Of a stretch of 64,000 nt of DNA, positions 1 to 8,531 are shown in pieces. Origin of the DNA: Chromatiaceae bacterium (GTDB taxonomy: Bacteria > Pseudomonadota > Gammaproteobacteria > Chromatiales > Chromatiaceae); contig JACKMU010000004.1 of assembly GCA_024235215.1 (NCBI GenBank), positions 1 to 64,000 on the forward strand, in the 5' to 3' direction. Under the pieces are notes generated by a model. That model searched no databases and was not told the origin of the DNA. It saw only the letters and a program-made list of their open reading frames with translations. The stretch's first letter is position 1, and each line of letters starts with the position of its first letter. Made by a program: the position numbers and the translations under genes.

Positions 1-16
1 TTGAGTCACCGTCCCA

Positions 17-43
17 GGAAAAGGTTCGGCCAAAACCTTTTCC
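17..43. repeat. Perfect 10-bp inverted repeat (hairpin)
   Basis: Arms at 17-26 and 34-43 (GGAAAAGGTT / AACCTTTTCC) are separated by 7 nt. There is no T-run on either side, so it is not a textbook intrinsic terminator. It lies downstream of the minus-strand DUF3108 gene and could act as a transcript-end hairpin or be part of a gene cut by the window edge. Confidence 0.4.
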
Positions 44-127
44 TCGCTGACAGCAGCGCTCCCAGCATTGCGTTCCGCTGTCGGGACTGTTGAGTATTCG
101 GGAAAGTACGACGGTCTGCCGCCGCGG

Positions 128-1003
128 TCACTCCGCCGTGGCGACTTCGGAATCCTGGCTCAGGTTGAGCTCTATCGAGCCGCCGAATCTGCTGCTGCGG
201 AAGCGCAGCGGCAGACGCCGGGTGTCGTCGCTCAGCCAGAGAAAGACCGTGTAACCCGGGTCTTCGCCGGTGGCGAAAAGGGGGACCAAACGCAGCCGCA
301 GCGTGGCAGACGGTCTGTTGTCCAGCTGCAGCAGCTCCCGCTCCTCGACGGTCACCTGGTAACCGTGCAGGTCATTACCATTGGCAACCACCGGCTCGAC
401 TACCATGCCGGGCTGCAACTGGAGAGTGCGAAGCGCGTAGAGCATCGCCAACCGGTCCAGCACCTCGGGGCTGGCGAGCTTTTGTACATGGCGCTCTCGA
501 AAGCCCTCATGCTGCTCCGGCGGAGCGGTTGGAGACAATGCGTCGGTCAGCACAGCCGATCCGGACGGGTTCTCCTCGACCCTCCGGTAGCTGCGCACTT
601 CAGCCTGGTTGCGATTGAACCACAACAGATCGCGATAGCTCTTCGAGGTGTGTTTACGCAGTTCCACCCGTGTGGTGTAGCGCAGTTCCCGATCGAACCA
701 GCTGTCGTAAAAGAAGCGCAGCGGATAGACGGCCTCCATGGCAGCTGAATTCTCTGTCGTCACCTCAAGCGAGGCGTGCTGCAAGCGCTCTGCGTCGACA
801 GTTTCCAGCCCGGGGTGGAGATAGAGTCTGGCCGAAGCGATTTCGACCGGATTGAATGCGGATAACACACCCTGATAGACCACCCGGTAGCGCAGCGACT
901 CACCACTGGTCGGCAGTTGATTCTGCTCCGATAACGGAGACTGTGCAGAGGAGGCGCTCCAGATACAGAGAGCAATCAGAAGCGTGGCAGCTTTCCAGTA
1001 CAT
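128..1003 (-). CDS. DUF3108 family exported protein
   Basis: The protein is about 291 aa. It begins with a basic-hydrophobic signal peptide ending near an SASSA motif and continues as a beta-rich protein resembling the DUF3108 family, which in gammaproteobacteria is periplasmic and of unknown function. The ATG at 1003 was chosen because it places the signal peptide at the N-terminus; an in-frame TTG at 1024 would add seven residues. It is the last gene of a minus-strand run (YkgJ, VOC, DUF3108). In related genomes DUF3108 often follows purN, which is not visible here. Family assignment rests on overall pattern only. Confidence 0.75.
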   Translation of the reverse strand: MYWKAATLLIALCIWSASSAQSPLSEQNQLPTSGESLRYRVVYQGVLSAFNPVEIASARLYLHPGLETVDAERLQHASLEVTTENSAAMEAVYPLRFFYDSWFDRELRYTTRVELRKHTSKSYRDLLWFNRNQAEVRSYRRVEENPSGSAVLTDALSPTAPPEQHEGFRERHVQKLASPEVLDRLAMLYALRTLQLQPGMVVEPVVANGNDLHGYQVTVEERELLQLDNRPSATLRLRLVPLFATGEDPGYTVFLWLSDDTRRLPLRFRSSRFGGSIELNLSQDSEVATAE

Positions 1004-1048
1004 TTTTCTAATTTGCTTGTACAAATCCGCCCGATAAACGCCAGTCGC

Positions 1049-1426
1049 CTATTCGCTTTTCGCTCTTTGGACAAACTCCAGCGTATTCCCGTCGGGGTCG
1101 CGACAAAACAGCGCGTTGCGCCCGGAGCGGCTGCGGGTGTAGCTGACACCGGCTTCATCCAGTACTGCAACGATCGGTACCAGACTGGCGACCTGCAACG
1201 CAATATGCCTGTCCCGTCCACCCTGCCCGGGCGGTTCTGGTACAGGTCCGGAACGGGGCAACTCCATCAGGTGGATCTGCTGTGCACCCACCTGCAGCCA
1301 GGCACCGGGATAGCCCAAGTCGGGACGCCCGGGATCCAGCGCCATTCCCAACACCCCCCGATAGAAGGCGAGGGAGCGCTCGCAATCCTGAACCACAAAG
1401 GTCGCATGATCTATCCCGAAAAACAC
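1049..1426 (-). CDS. VOC-fold (glyoxalase/dioxygenase superfamily) protein
   Basis: About 125 aa, the length of a single vicinal-oxygen-chelate domain with two beta-alpha-beta-beta-beta repeats. The first repeat has the GIDHATFVVQD strand with a metal-ligand-type His, and the second has HIALQVASL. The C-terminus FCRDPDGNTLEFVQ is the usual VOC ending, whose Glu is a metal ligand in the family. The GTG at 1426 was chosen because an AAGGGGA-like Shine-Dalgarno sits about 6 nt upstream; an upstream TTG at 1477 has no family-like residues after it. Substrate cannot be told from sequence. Confidence 0.8.
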   Translation of the reverse strand: MFFGIDHATFVVQDCERSLAFYRGVLGMALDPGRPDLGYPGAWLQVGAQQIHLMELPRSGPVPEPPGQGGRDRHIALQVASLVPIVAVLDEAGVSYTRSRSGRNALFCRDPDGNTLEFVQRAKSE

Positions 1427-1520
1427 CCGCTTCCCCTTTGCCTCATGGCGTGTTACGCCCGCCGTCACGACCACCAATCGTCGCTGTTGTCAGCACGCCA
1501 GGAATGTGACAGCAACGATT

Positions 1521-2405
1521 TCAGGCGTCCTTGTACTTCTCGTCCTCCGCCTGCTGATGGCGCGATATTTCAGCCTGGCGACGCGCCTCCCAGACCTCCT
1601 TGCGCTGCTCTACCCGTCGTTCCCAGGCTCCCGTCTGCTCCTCGATGGTGCGTTCGCCGAAGAAGGCCTGGCGCATGAAACGGACACCGAACTGCATCAG
1701 TGAGAGGTCCTCTTTGGCCAACACTTCGTAAGTCGAGTCATCGAGTTGGTAGCTGTTGCGGAAATTTTCACTCAGCACGAAGCGGCGGAAACGCTCCAGG
1801 TCGTAGGAGGCCATGAAAAAGAGCTGCAACGTCGCCTCGGGTGGACGTCCGACGGTGGGTCCCATCGAGCGGCGTTTCAGCATGAGTTGCATCCACTCGC
1901 GGTTCATCTCATCGTACTGGGCTGTCTCCTGGCTCTTCAGATACTCGGCAATGGACTGTTCCAGCTCTTCGGCGTGCCCTTTGCAATGCTCCTCATGAAC
2001 CAGAAAGTAGTGTGTCTCATCGCTCTTGGCGCCGGTGGAGAGCATCGACATGTGGCCGAGCGGGTAGTAGCGGCAGGCAGTCGGGCGGTCGCTATAGACG
2101 CTGCACCCCGCTTCGTTCATAAAGTTGCAGACCCCCTCATCGTCGGTCATCAGCTTGACACCCGGCAGCCCATCCTTGTCCATCCTGAATGGCACCGTAT
2201 GGTCGCGCAAAAATTCGCTGGAACTCTTGCCGAGCCGGTCCTTCAGGCGAATCACATCGTAGGGGGTCAGGGTGATGTCCGCCTTCTTGCAACAGGCGTT
2301 GTAACAAGAGATCCCCCGATAGCAGCGAAACTTGAGCCTGGAGCCAAGATCGAGCATTTTCGGTACCAGATTGCTTTCGAAGGGAAGGTCGAATTTTTCA
2401 CTCAT
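1521..2405 (-). CDS. YkgJ-family cysteine cluster protein
   Basis: The protein is 294 aa. Near residues 28-41 it carries a Cys-rich stretch (C-Y-R-G-I-S-C-x4-CC), and further cysteines follow in a GCSVYSDRPTACRYYPL segment. This arrangement is characteristic of the YkgJ/UPF0153 family, thought to bind Zn or an Fe-S cluster. The C-terminal third is charged, helical and ends in a Glu/Arg-rich probable coiled coil. It is downstream of aprBA on the same strand but separated by a terminator, so separate transcription is likely. Biochemical function is unknown. Confidence 0.8.
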   Translation of the reverse strand: MSEKFDLPFESNLVPKMLDLGSRLKFRCYRGISCYNACCKKADITLTPYDVIRLKDRLGKSSSEFLRDHTVPFRMDKDGLPGVKLMTDDEGVCNFMNEAGCSVYSDRPTACRYYPLGHMSMLSTGAKSDETHYFLVHEEHCKGHAEELEQSIAEYLKSQETAQYDEMNREWMQLMLKRRSMGPTVGRPPEATLQLFFMASYDLERFRRFVLSENFRNSYQLDDSTYEVLAKEDLSLMQFGVRFMRQAFFGERTIEEQTGAWERRVEQRKEVWEARRQAEISRHQQAEDEKYKDA

Positions 2406-2590
2406 GATTTATCACTCCGATGAAATATCGGTCGGATCAGCGCCGCCTGCTTCGGTTGGCGGATGGGTCGGGATGGGTAGCAGACACCGTAGTCTGTTTC
2501 GATCTTACTCCCAATCGGTGAGACAGAAAACTGTGGGGCATCAGGGTTGCTCCAACCCGGGAACAGCGCACATCACCCCTGATCAGGAAC

Positions 2591-2623
2591 AAAAAAGTCC
2601 GGACACCGGCAGGTGCCCGGACT
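2591..2623 (-). terminator. Intrinsic terminator of aprBA
   Basis: On the minus strand, 20 nt past the aprA stop, arms 2612-2623 and 2596-2607 pair over 12 positions with one internal A/C mismatch around a 4-nt loop. A run of T follows (2595-2591). This separates aprBA from the YkgJ gene. Confidence 0.8.
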
Positions 2624-2642
2624 CGATCAAGCCGTCAGACTG

Positions 2643-4649
2643 TTAGTGGCTTGCTGCTTTGAACAACTTGGATTTATCGACCAGATCGACATGGGCGCGC
2701 TTGAAGCAGGTCCAGGTCTTGGTGGACTTGTCGTAAATCGAGTTGACGAAGCAGTGCCAGTTCTCCTCGTCGACGAAGTTCTTGTCGGCGCGGTAGTAGA
2801 AGCCCGGATAACGGGACTCCTGACGGAACTGGATGTGCTTCATGTGCGCTTCCGCGGTCAGGATGCGGTGGTAGTTCTCCCAAGCGCGCAGCAGCTCGTG
2901 CAGATCCTTGGCACGCATCTTCTGCGCGTCTTCCTTCAGCATCTCCAGCTTCTGCTCGGCCAGGTCCAGCATGTGCTCGTTGGTGGTGTAGTAGGTCGCT
3001 ACACCGGCCACGTATTCGTCCATGATCTTCTGCAGACGGAACTGCAGCATGCGTGGGGTGATGTAGTTGGGGTTGATATCGATCGCGGTGCTGTAGTCTT
3101 TGAACTCCAGGAAGTTCTTGACCGGCTTGTAGATCTCGGCGACCAGATCCTCGACGCTGGTGTCCAACTCAGGCTTGTGGTCCTTGTTGTCCATCACGAA
3201 CTTGACCATCGCCTTGGCGGCCATGCGGCCTTCGGCATGGGAGCCCGAGGAGAACTTGTGACCGGAAGCGCCGACACCGTCAGCAGCGGTGAACAGACCC
3301 TTCACCGTGGTCATGCCACGATAGCCCCAGTTCCAGCCGGAGGGCAGGTGGTCGGGAACGCCGGCTTCGGTCTCTTCGGTGGGTGCACCCACATCGTCCG
3401 GACCGGATACCCAGATACCGCAGCAACCGGAGTGAGAGCCCAGCAGATAGGGTTCGGTCGGCATCAGCTCGGAGTTCTTCTTCTCCGGCTCGATGTTCTC
3501 ACCGGCCCAGATACCGCACTGACCGATACACATATCCAGAAAGTCTTCCCAGGCTTCCGCTTCCAGATGCTTTACTTCACGCGGCGACAGAGTCTCGCGC
3601 AGGTTGGCCAGCGCGGTGACGGTGTCCATCCAGATGGGACCGCGGCCTTCACGCATCTCTTTCAGCATCAGGTGGTTGCGCAGGCAGGAGGCGGGAACCG
3701 CAGCCTGACCGTAGGGAGGATAGTCATCCAGCATCGCCTTGTTGCGAGTCATGTAGGTCTCGCCAAAGGCGTTGGTGGCCTGGGATTTGAACAGCAGGAA
3801 CCAGGCACCGACCGGACCGTAGCCATCCTTGAAGCGGGTCGGTACGAAGCGGTTCTCCATCAGGGTAAGCTCTGCGCCAGCCTCGGCAGCCATCGCATAG
3901 GTTGAGCCGGCATTCCAGACCGGGTACCAGGCGCGGCCCTGACCCTCACCCACGGAGCGGGGACGGAAGATGTTGACGCAGCCGCCGGCAACCAGCAGGC
4001 AGGCCTTGAACTTGAAGACCATCACCTTGTCTTCGCGCACGGAGAAACCGACCGCACCGGCGATGCGGTTCTTGTCGCTCTTGTCGTTGACCAACTTGAC
4101 GATGAAGATGCGCTCTTGGATGTTGTCCATGCCCAACGCCTTCTTGGCAGCTTCGGCAACGATCCACTTGTAGGACTCACCATTGATCATGATCTGCCAC
4201 TTACCGGAGCGGACCGGCTTGCCGCCGTCCTTCAACGGGGTCAGACCTTTGGAACCGTCGTGACGCTCACCGTTTTCGTCCAGCTTCCAGATCGGCAGGC
4301 CCCACTCCTCGAACAGGTGCACCGATTCGTCGACATGCCGGCCCAGGTCATAGGCCAGATCGTCGCGGGTGATGCCCATCAGGTCATTGGAGACCATACG
4401 CGCGTAGTCGGCCGGATCCTGCTCCGAACCGATGTAGGTGTTGATCGCGGAGAGACCCTGCGCAACGGCACCAGAGCGGTCCATGGCGGCCTTGTCGACC
4501 AGCTTGATCTTGATGTCCACGCCCTCTTTCTTGGCAGCATCAATCCACGGGCCGATCTCATAAGCGGCACCACAGGCGCCCATACCACCACCGATGATGA
4601 GGATGTCTACCTCTTCTTCGATGACTTCGGGATTTCCAAATTCAGCCAT
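2643..4649 (-). CDS. aprA: Adenylylsulfate (APS) reductase, alpha subunit
   Basis: This 668-aa FAD protein is the catalytic subunit of dissimilatory APS reductase. In sulfur oxidisers it runs in reverse, joining sulfite and AMP to APS. Residues 15-32 hold the dinucleotide-binding glycine pattern (DILIIGGGMGACGAAYE), and the rest is typical of the fumarate-reductase-like AprA family, with segments such as AQGLSAINTYIG and the C-terminal WTCFKRAHVDLVDKS. The ATG at 4649 is preceded by GAGGTG at good spacing; a GTG at 4658 is less likely. It is 55 bp downstream of aprB. No aprM or qmo genes lie nearby. Confidence 0.97.
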   Translation of the reverse strand: MAEFGNPEVIEEEVDILIIGGGMGACGAAYEIGPWIDAAKKEGVDIKIKLVDKAAMDRSGAVAQGLSAINTYIGSEQDPADYARMVSNDLMGITRDDLAYDLGRHVDESVHLFEEWGLPIWKLDENGERHDGSKGLTPLKDGGKPVRSGKWQIMINGESYKWIVAEAAKKALGMDNIQERIFIVKLVNDKSDKNRIAGAVGFSVREDKVMVFKFKACLLVAGGCVNIFRPRSVGEGQGRAWYPVWNAGSTYAMAAEAGAELTLMENRFVPTRFKDGYGPVGAWFLLFKSQATNAFGETYMTRNKAMLDDYPPYGQAAVPASCLRNHLMLKEMREGRGPIWMDTVTALANLRETLSPREVKHLEAEAWEDFLDMCIGQCGIWAGENIEPEKKNSELMPTEPYLLGSHSGCCGIWVSGPDDVGAPTEETEAGVPDHLPSGWNWGYRGMTTVKGLFTAADGVGASGHKFSSGSHAEGRMAAKAMVKFVMDNKDHKPELDTSVEDLVAEIYKPVKNFLEFKDYSTAIDINPNYITPRMLQFRLQKIMDEYVAGVATYYTTNEHMLDLAEQKLEMLKEDAQKMRAKDLHELLRAWENYHRILTAEAHMKHIQFRQESRYPGFYYRADKNFVDEENWHCFVNSIYDKSTKTWTCFKRAHVDLVDKSKLFKAASH

Positions 4650-4704
4650 TTCTTTCACCTCAAATTAATTAGATCTGTTCCAGATTCCGCTTCAACAGCG
4701 CAGC

Positions 4705-5172
4705 TTACTTGCGGATCAGTTCGCTCGGATTGCCAGCGCGATAGCCGTTGACCTGTACGAAGTAGCCCGGTTCGCTGATTTTGGAGATATCTGCTTCCGG
4801 CTTGCCGCCGTAAGGATCGATGGAGCCTTCCGGGGTGGTGCGGATGGGGAATTTGAAACGCTTCATGGTGCCATTGCGAAACTTGATGGTCCACATGATG
4901 GAGTCGGTACCACGCAGTGGCTGCACCGAAGCGCCGAGCGGCACGATGTCGGCATAGGGACGTGCTTCGATCGCCTGCTGCGGACAGATCTTGATACAGG
5001 AGTAGCACTCCCAGCATTGATCCGGTTCCTGGTTGAAGGATTTCATCGCATGGCCGGTCAGAGAACCATCCATGTCCAGTTTCATCAAGTCATGTGGGCA
5101 GATGTACATGCAAGCGGTCTTGTCCTGGCCCTTGCAGCCATCGCATTTCTCAGTACGCACAAATGTAGGCAT
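4705..5172 (-). CDS. aprB: Adenylylsulfate (APS) reductase, beta subunit
   Basis: The 155-aa electron-transfer partner of AprA carries two [4Fe-4S] clusters. Ligands are C10, C13, C21, C25P and C53, C56, C59, C63P in ferredoxin-like arrangement. The C-terminal tail after residue 110 is the segment that wraps around AprA in known structures. The start is backed by AGGAGAG 8-9 nt upstream. aprB precedes aprA in one transcription unit. The clusters pass electrons between AprA and a membrane partner (QmoABC or AprM in known systems), which is not in this window. Confidence 0.97.
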   Translation of the reverse strand: MPTFVRTEKCDGCKGQDKTACMYICPHDLMKLDMDGSLTGHAMKSFNQEPDQCWECYSCIKICPQQAIEARPYADIVPLGASVQPLRGTDSIMWTIKFRNGTMKRFKFPIRTTPEGSIDPYGGKPEADISKISEPGYFVQVNGYRAGNPSELIRK

Positions 5173-5246
5173 GGTACTTATCTCTCCTAAGTTTCACTTT
5201 GAGTGAATTACCCGCCATCGTTATCGATGACGAAATCTTGAGTAAT

Positions 5247-5267
5247 CACCCGAGTGGAAACCGGGTG
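5247..5267. repeat. Inverted repeat in the aprB leader
   Basis: CACCCG (5247-5252) and CGGGTG (5262-5267) flank a 9-nt spacer, about 75 nt upstream of the aprB start. If transcription begins near 5366 it would form a hairpin in the aprB 5' leader; it might equally be an operator. The rest of the 439-bp divergent region 5173-5611 holds no gene that I can support. Confidence 0.4.
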
Positions 5268-5372
5268 GAGAACTCGATAATCTTCGGCCATATTCCGGGC
5301 CTGGCCCTCGATGGATCACCTGCGCTGTATGGGCAAAGGGCGCCGTCAACCCGAATACAGGGTGACCAACCA

Positions 5373-5402
5373 TATATAGTCAGCGCCCAAAGTGCCAAAC
5401 AA
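5373..5402 (-). promoter_or_regulatory. Candidate aprBA promoter
   Basis: On the minus strand, TTGTTT (5402-5397) and TATATA (5378-5373) are separated by 18 bp, which fits a sigma-70 promoter and implies a leader of roughly 190 nt. The same stretch also contains TGGCAC with a GC pair at sigma-54 spacing but without the TT of the -12 box, so sigma-70 is preferred. Motif inspection only. Confidence 0.35.
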
Positions 5403-5501
5403 ACCTTTTGGTCTCCGCATAAGCTGGGTTTATTCCATTGAGTAGATTGAAAAAATCCTCTATCAGGTGGGGTAAATCAATACCCATTCGGGATAGGTTC
5501 A

Positions 5502-5515
5502 TTGATCTGAGTCAA
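5502..5515. promoter_or_regulatory. Candidate FNR/ANR box
   Basis: TTGAT-N4-GTCAA matches nine of the ten conserved positions of the FNR consensus TTGAT-N4-ATCAA. It sits about 100 bp upstream of the repeat-protein gene at 5612, and a -10-like TATACT lies at 5533-5538. Position suggests oxygen-responsive activation of the plus-strand gene; an effect on aprBA 330 bp away is less likely. Confidence 0.5.
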
Positions 5516-5611
5516 ATAATGTCAAACGCTAATATACTGAACTAATTATTTCCCCCTCGGGCGCCTTGGGGGAGTTGGTACAATCACCATAATTCATTCC
5601 CAGGAGAGCGT

Positions 5612-6166
5612 ATGAAAAGACTCCCCGCACACGAGCAGCAGGTGGTTTCGACCCACGCTGCATTCATCTGTCAGGTGGTCGAACTCTGCCAACAACCGGT
5701 CCGGAAGGAGGAGTTCGAAACACTGATGGATCTCGCCGTGGAGAGCGGCTGGAACCGCCTGGTGAGGGTGATTCGCCGAATCGCAGCGGGAGAGCGGAAT
5801 CCCACACTGCTCAACGGCCTGGACCCGGAGGACCGGGTCATCGCTGAAGCGATTTTACGCGGTCTGCATAATCCGGATACGCTGCCCGATCCCAGATCGA
5901 GACCCGACCCGGAGATGGCGGCACCGGGACTGGCCGGCATGATTCTGGCTGCCGGCCGCGGTCATCCGCAAGCACTCAAGCTGATTGCGGAAATGGCAGA
6001 GCAGATGAGTCGCGTCGGTGGGCCCATGGCCCGACTGGCAGCGGTCATCCGGCCGATGATCAATGGTGAGCGCGACCCGCAGGTGTTGTGCAGGGGAATG
6101 GACCAGAAGACCGAGCAGATGGTCTGCGCCATACTGGATGAACTGAGAAAGTCGGAGCTGAACTGA
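5612..6166 (+). CDS. Hypothetical protein with an internal duplication
   Basis: A 184-aa soluble, mostly helical protein that I cannot assign to a family. It contains two copies of a roughly 37-residue unit (residues 49-85 and 141-178), each reading RLxxVIRxxxxGERxPxxLxxG and ending in an amphipathic helix (AILRGL / AILDEL). A 55-residue linker rich in Pro, Gly and Ala separates them. The start is preceded by CAGGAGAG. A candidate FNR box lies 100 bp upstream. No signal peptide, membrane segment or catalytic motif is visible. A helical repeat adaptor or regulator is possible but not shown. Confidence 0.8.
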   Translation: MKRLPAHEQQVVSTHAAFICQVVELCQQPVRKEEFETLMDLAVESGWNRLVRVIRRIAAGERNPTLLNGLDPEDRVIAEAILRGLHNPDTLPDPRSRPDPEMAAPGLAGMILAAGRGHPQALKLIAEMAEQMSRVGGPMARLAAVIRPMINGERDPQVLCRGMDQKTEQMVCAILDELRKSELN

Positions 6167-6247
6167 GTAGAGACATCGCACCTGGATTCCGCAGTCGACC
6201 GCTGCCTGCCGATGGCGGGTGGCGGGAAACGCACCTCCCGGCTGCCC

Positions 6248-7255
6248 TCACCGATTCGGATCGACCAGAACCCGGCCCCGAATTCTCCCCGCCAGGATGG
6301 CGCCGGCTGCTTCCGCAACCTCTTCCAGTGAGATGATCTTGCTGATCTGCTGGAAGCTGTCGGGTGGCAGCAGCGCGCTGAGACGCGACCAAGCGGTCTG
6401 ACGCAGCAGACGCGGGGTGGTTACCGACTCGGTCCCGCGCAGACCGACATTGCGCAGAATGAACGGCATGACCGAAGTGGTCAGCATCGCATCGCCGGCC
6501 AGACCGGTCGCAGCCACCGTGCCGCCATATTTCGTCTCCGCCAGCAGACGTGCCAGCATGACGCCACCGACCACGTCGATTCCTCCGGCCCAGCGCTGCG
6601 ACTCGAGTGGACGCGGCGGTCGCGACATCTCCTCCCGGCTCAACAAGAGGGTCGCACCGAGCTCCCGCAGAAAAGCATGGGTCGATGCGCGGCCGGTCAC
6701 CGCTGCCACCTGATAACCCAGCTGGCTCAACAGCAGGACCGCCAGGCTTCCCACCCCACCCGCCGCCCCGGTCACCACGACCGGTCCGGAATCAGGACGG
6801 ATACCGGCATCCTCCAGCGTCATCACGCACAGCATCGCGGTCAGGCCGGCGGAACCGATGATCATCACACGCTTGCTGTCCAGCCCCTGCGGAATATGCA
6901 CCAGCCACTCGGATCTCACCCGGGCACGCTGGGAAAAACCGCCCCAGTGCCGTTCACCCACGCCCCAGCCGGTCAACAGCACCGCATCTCCCGGACGGAA
7001 ATCATCGCTGTCCGACTCCAGCACCCTGCCTGCGAGATCCACTCCAGGCACATGCGGATAATGGGTGACTATCTTGGGGTGACCGGCTAACACCATCCCA
7101 TCCTTGTAGTTGAGCGAAGAGTAGTCGACACCGATCAGTACATCGCCTTCGGGCAGTTCATTTTCTGCCAACAGTCTGACCCGTACGCTGGTATCCTCGC
7201 CCTGTTTCTCCACCAGCAGCGCCTTGAACCGATCCACTCTCACGCCCTCACTCAT
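6248..7255 (-). CDS. acuI: AcuI/YhdH-type MDR oxidoreductase (putative acrylyl-CoA reductase)
   Basis: A 335-aa medium-chain dehydrogenase/reductase. It has the GroES-like N-terminal domain (SSLNYKDGMVLAGHPKIV, then PGVDLAGRV) and a Rossmann domain with VVVTGAAGGVGSLAVLLLSQLG near residues 150-171. These match the YhdH/AcuI family, NADPH-dependent reductases of acryloyl-CoA or quinones that lack zinc. The start at 7255 is set by a 4-bp ATGA overlap with the upstream hydrolase stop; the longer ORF reading back to 7387 lies inside that gene and is rejected. Substrate is inferred from family only. Confidence 0.88.
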   Translation of the reverse strand: MSEGVRVDRFKALLVEKQGEDTSVRVRLLAENELPEGDVLIGVDYSSLNYKDGMVLAGHPKIVTHYPHVPGVDLAGRVLESDSDDFRPGDAVLLTGWGVGERHWGGFSQRARVRSEWLVHIPQGLDSKRVMIIGSAGLTAMLCVMTLEDAGIRPDSGPVVVTGAAGGVGSLAVLLLSQLGYQVAAVTGRASTHAFLRELGATLLLSREEMSRPPRPLESQRWAGGIDVVGGVMLARLLAETKYGGTVAATGLAGDAMLTTSVMPFILRNVGLRGTESVTTPRLLRQTAWSRLSALLPPDSFQQISKIISLEEVAEAAGAILAGRIRGRVLVDPNR

Positions 7256-8049
7256 GAGCTGCGCAGTCGACGCAGAATCTGCAGCAGCAGTTCTGCGTCG
7301 CTCCTTTCCAGACTGTGATTGCCGCTGCTCGCGATACTGATCGCCCGCCCACGCAGCTGCTCCACCTGATTCATATCCTGACTCCACACCGGCACCACCA
7401 GGTCACCGACCCAGGAGAGGCGCTCATCCCGTACCACCGAGATGTAGCGCGCCGGAGGATGCGGCTGACGGTTCAGCCAGAAGAGGAGGCTGCCCGGACG
7501 TTCCCGCACCAGGTCGAAAAAGAGCCCTTCGGAGCGGCCCAGCAGGTCGTACTCCCTGCCCAGCAGTGCACTGGCCCAACCCAACGGGCTCTGGCTCAGC
7601 GCCAGACCCAGCTCCGCACTTTCGGTGCCGAGATGCGGGCTGGCGAAGGTGATCAACGCGGTGACCGGCTCCTTTGGGTGCTGCACCATGAACAGCCGCC
7701 CCAACACACCGCCCGCCGAATGGCCGACCAGAATCAGGCTCTCTCCCGGGCGCGCCGCCGTCACTCTGCCGACATGCCGTTGGAGCTGCTCTGCCTGACG
7801 CAGCAGTTGGGCGTCCGTAGTGAGTTCCACAGTGAAAAATCTCGCTCCTGAAGGGACCTCCAGAGGGGCTTCCGACAGAGAGATCTGGCCACCGTCCTGC
7901 CAGCCTGCCGCAGCGAGTGACGTGGTGATTCCCGAACTGCGCCAATCCGCCCCCTTGGCCTGGTAGCCCTGAATCAGGATGATGGTCTCACTGCGGACCG
8001 AGAGCGCTGCCACCAGCAACAGCCCGAGCAGAACAGATCGCTTCCACAT
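7252..8049 (-). CDS. Exported alpha/beta hydrolase (lipase/PGAP1-like)
   Basis: 265 aa with an N-terminal signal peptide (residues 1-20, ending SVRS). The nucleophile elbow GHSAGG puts the catalytic Ser at residue 111. A SGNHSLE segment close to the C-terminus supplies a plausible catalytic His. The fold order resembles lipases and PGAP1-like esterases. The start has a GGAGGT Shine-Dalgarno about 9 nt upstream. It overlaps the reductase gene by ATGA and they are probably co-transcribed. Acts in the periplasm or outside the cell; substrate unknown. Confidence 0.85.
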   Translation of the reverse strand: MWKRSVLLGLLLVAALSVRSETIILIQGYQAKGADWRSSGITTSLAAAGWQDGGQISLSEAPLEVPSGARFFTVELTTDAQLLRQAEQLQRHVGRVTAARPGESLILVGHSAGGVLGRLFMVQHPKEPVTALITFASPHLGTESAELGLALSQSPLGWASALLGREYDLLGRSEGLFFDLVRERPGSLLFWLNRQPHPPARYISVVRDERLSWVGDLVVPVWSQDMNQVEQLRGRAISIASSGNHSLERSDAELLLQILRRLRSS

Positions 8050-8147
8050 TTTGCAAAAACCTCCGCTTTACTGTTGACCGAACCCAGCGCTTGACCGCAA
8101 GTGCCGTCCCATTGACACTCCCCCAATACTTTCGAGGATTGGATCCG

Positions 8148-8531
8148 ATGGCCCGACTCTTTCTCTTGCTAGGCGCATTGAACGGCTTTCTCACGGTTGC
8201 ATTGGGTGCTTTTGGAGCCCATGCGCTGCGCCCGCGTATCGCTCCCGACCTGTATACCGTATTCCAGACCGGTGTCGAATACCATGGTATCCATGCACTG
8301 GCACTGCTTGCGTTGGGGCTGCTGGGGCTGCACCACCCCTCCCGGGCGTTGCAGTGGAGCGGCTGGCTGATGAGCAGCGGCATTGTGCTGTTCAGCGGCA
8401 GCCTCTATCTGCTGGCCGTCTCCGGAAGCCGCTTTCTGGGAATAGTCACACCCGTCGGTGGTTTTGCCTTGCTGTCGGGTTGGTTGAGCCTGATCATAGC
8501 GATCCGACAGCTGCGTCCGACTGCCGGATGA
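8148..8531 (+). CDS. DUF423 (YgdD-like) inner-membrane protein
   Basis: 127 aa with four predicted hydrophobic helices and the DUF423 signature near the N-terminus (GALNGFLTVALGAFGAHALR), followed by QTGVEYHGIHALALL. Proteins of this family are small inner-membrane proteins of unknown role. The ATG at 8148 follows GAGGA by 9 nt and starts the family-like sequence directly; an upstream in-frame start at 8091 would add 19 unrelated residues. It overlaps the next gene by ATGA. Confidence 0.88.
   Translation: MARLFLLLGALNGFLTVALGAFGAHALRPRIAPDLYTVFQTGVEYHGIHALALLALGLLGLHHPSRALQWSGWLMSSGIVLFSGSLYLLAVSGSRFLGIVTPVGGFALLSGWLSLIIAIRQLRPTAG

Noticed and set aside
2613..3905. 430-aa plus-strand open frame opposite aprA
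   Set aside because: Antisense shadow of aprA, with His/Gln/Val-rich composition and no domain signature.
7256..7387. N-terminal extension of the AcuI-like reductase
   Set aside because: It overlaps the hydrolase gene; the ATGA overlap at 7255 is the better start and the added residues do not look like the family.
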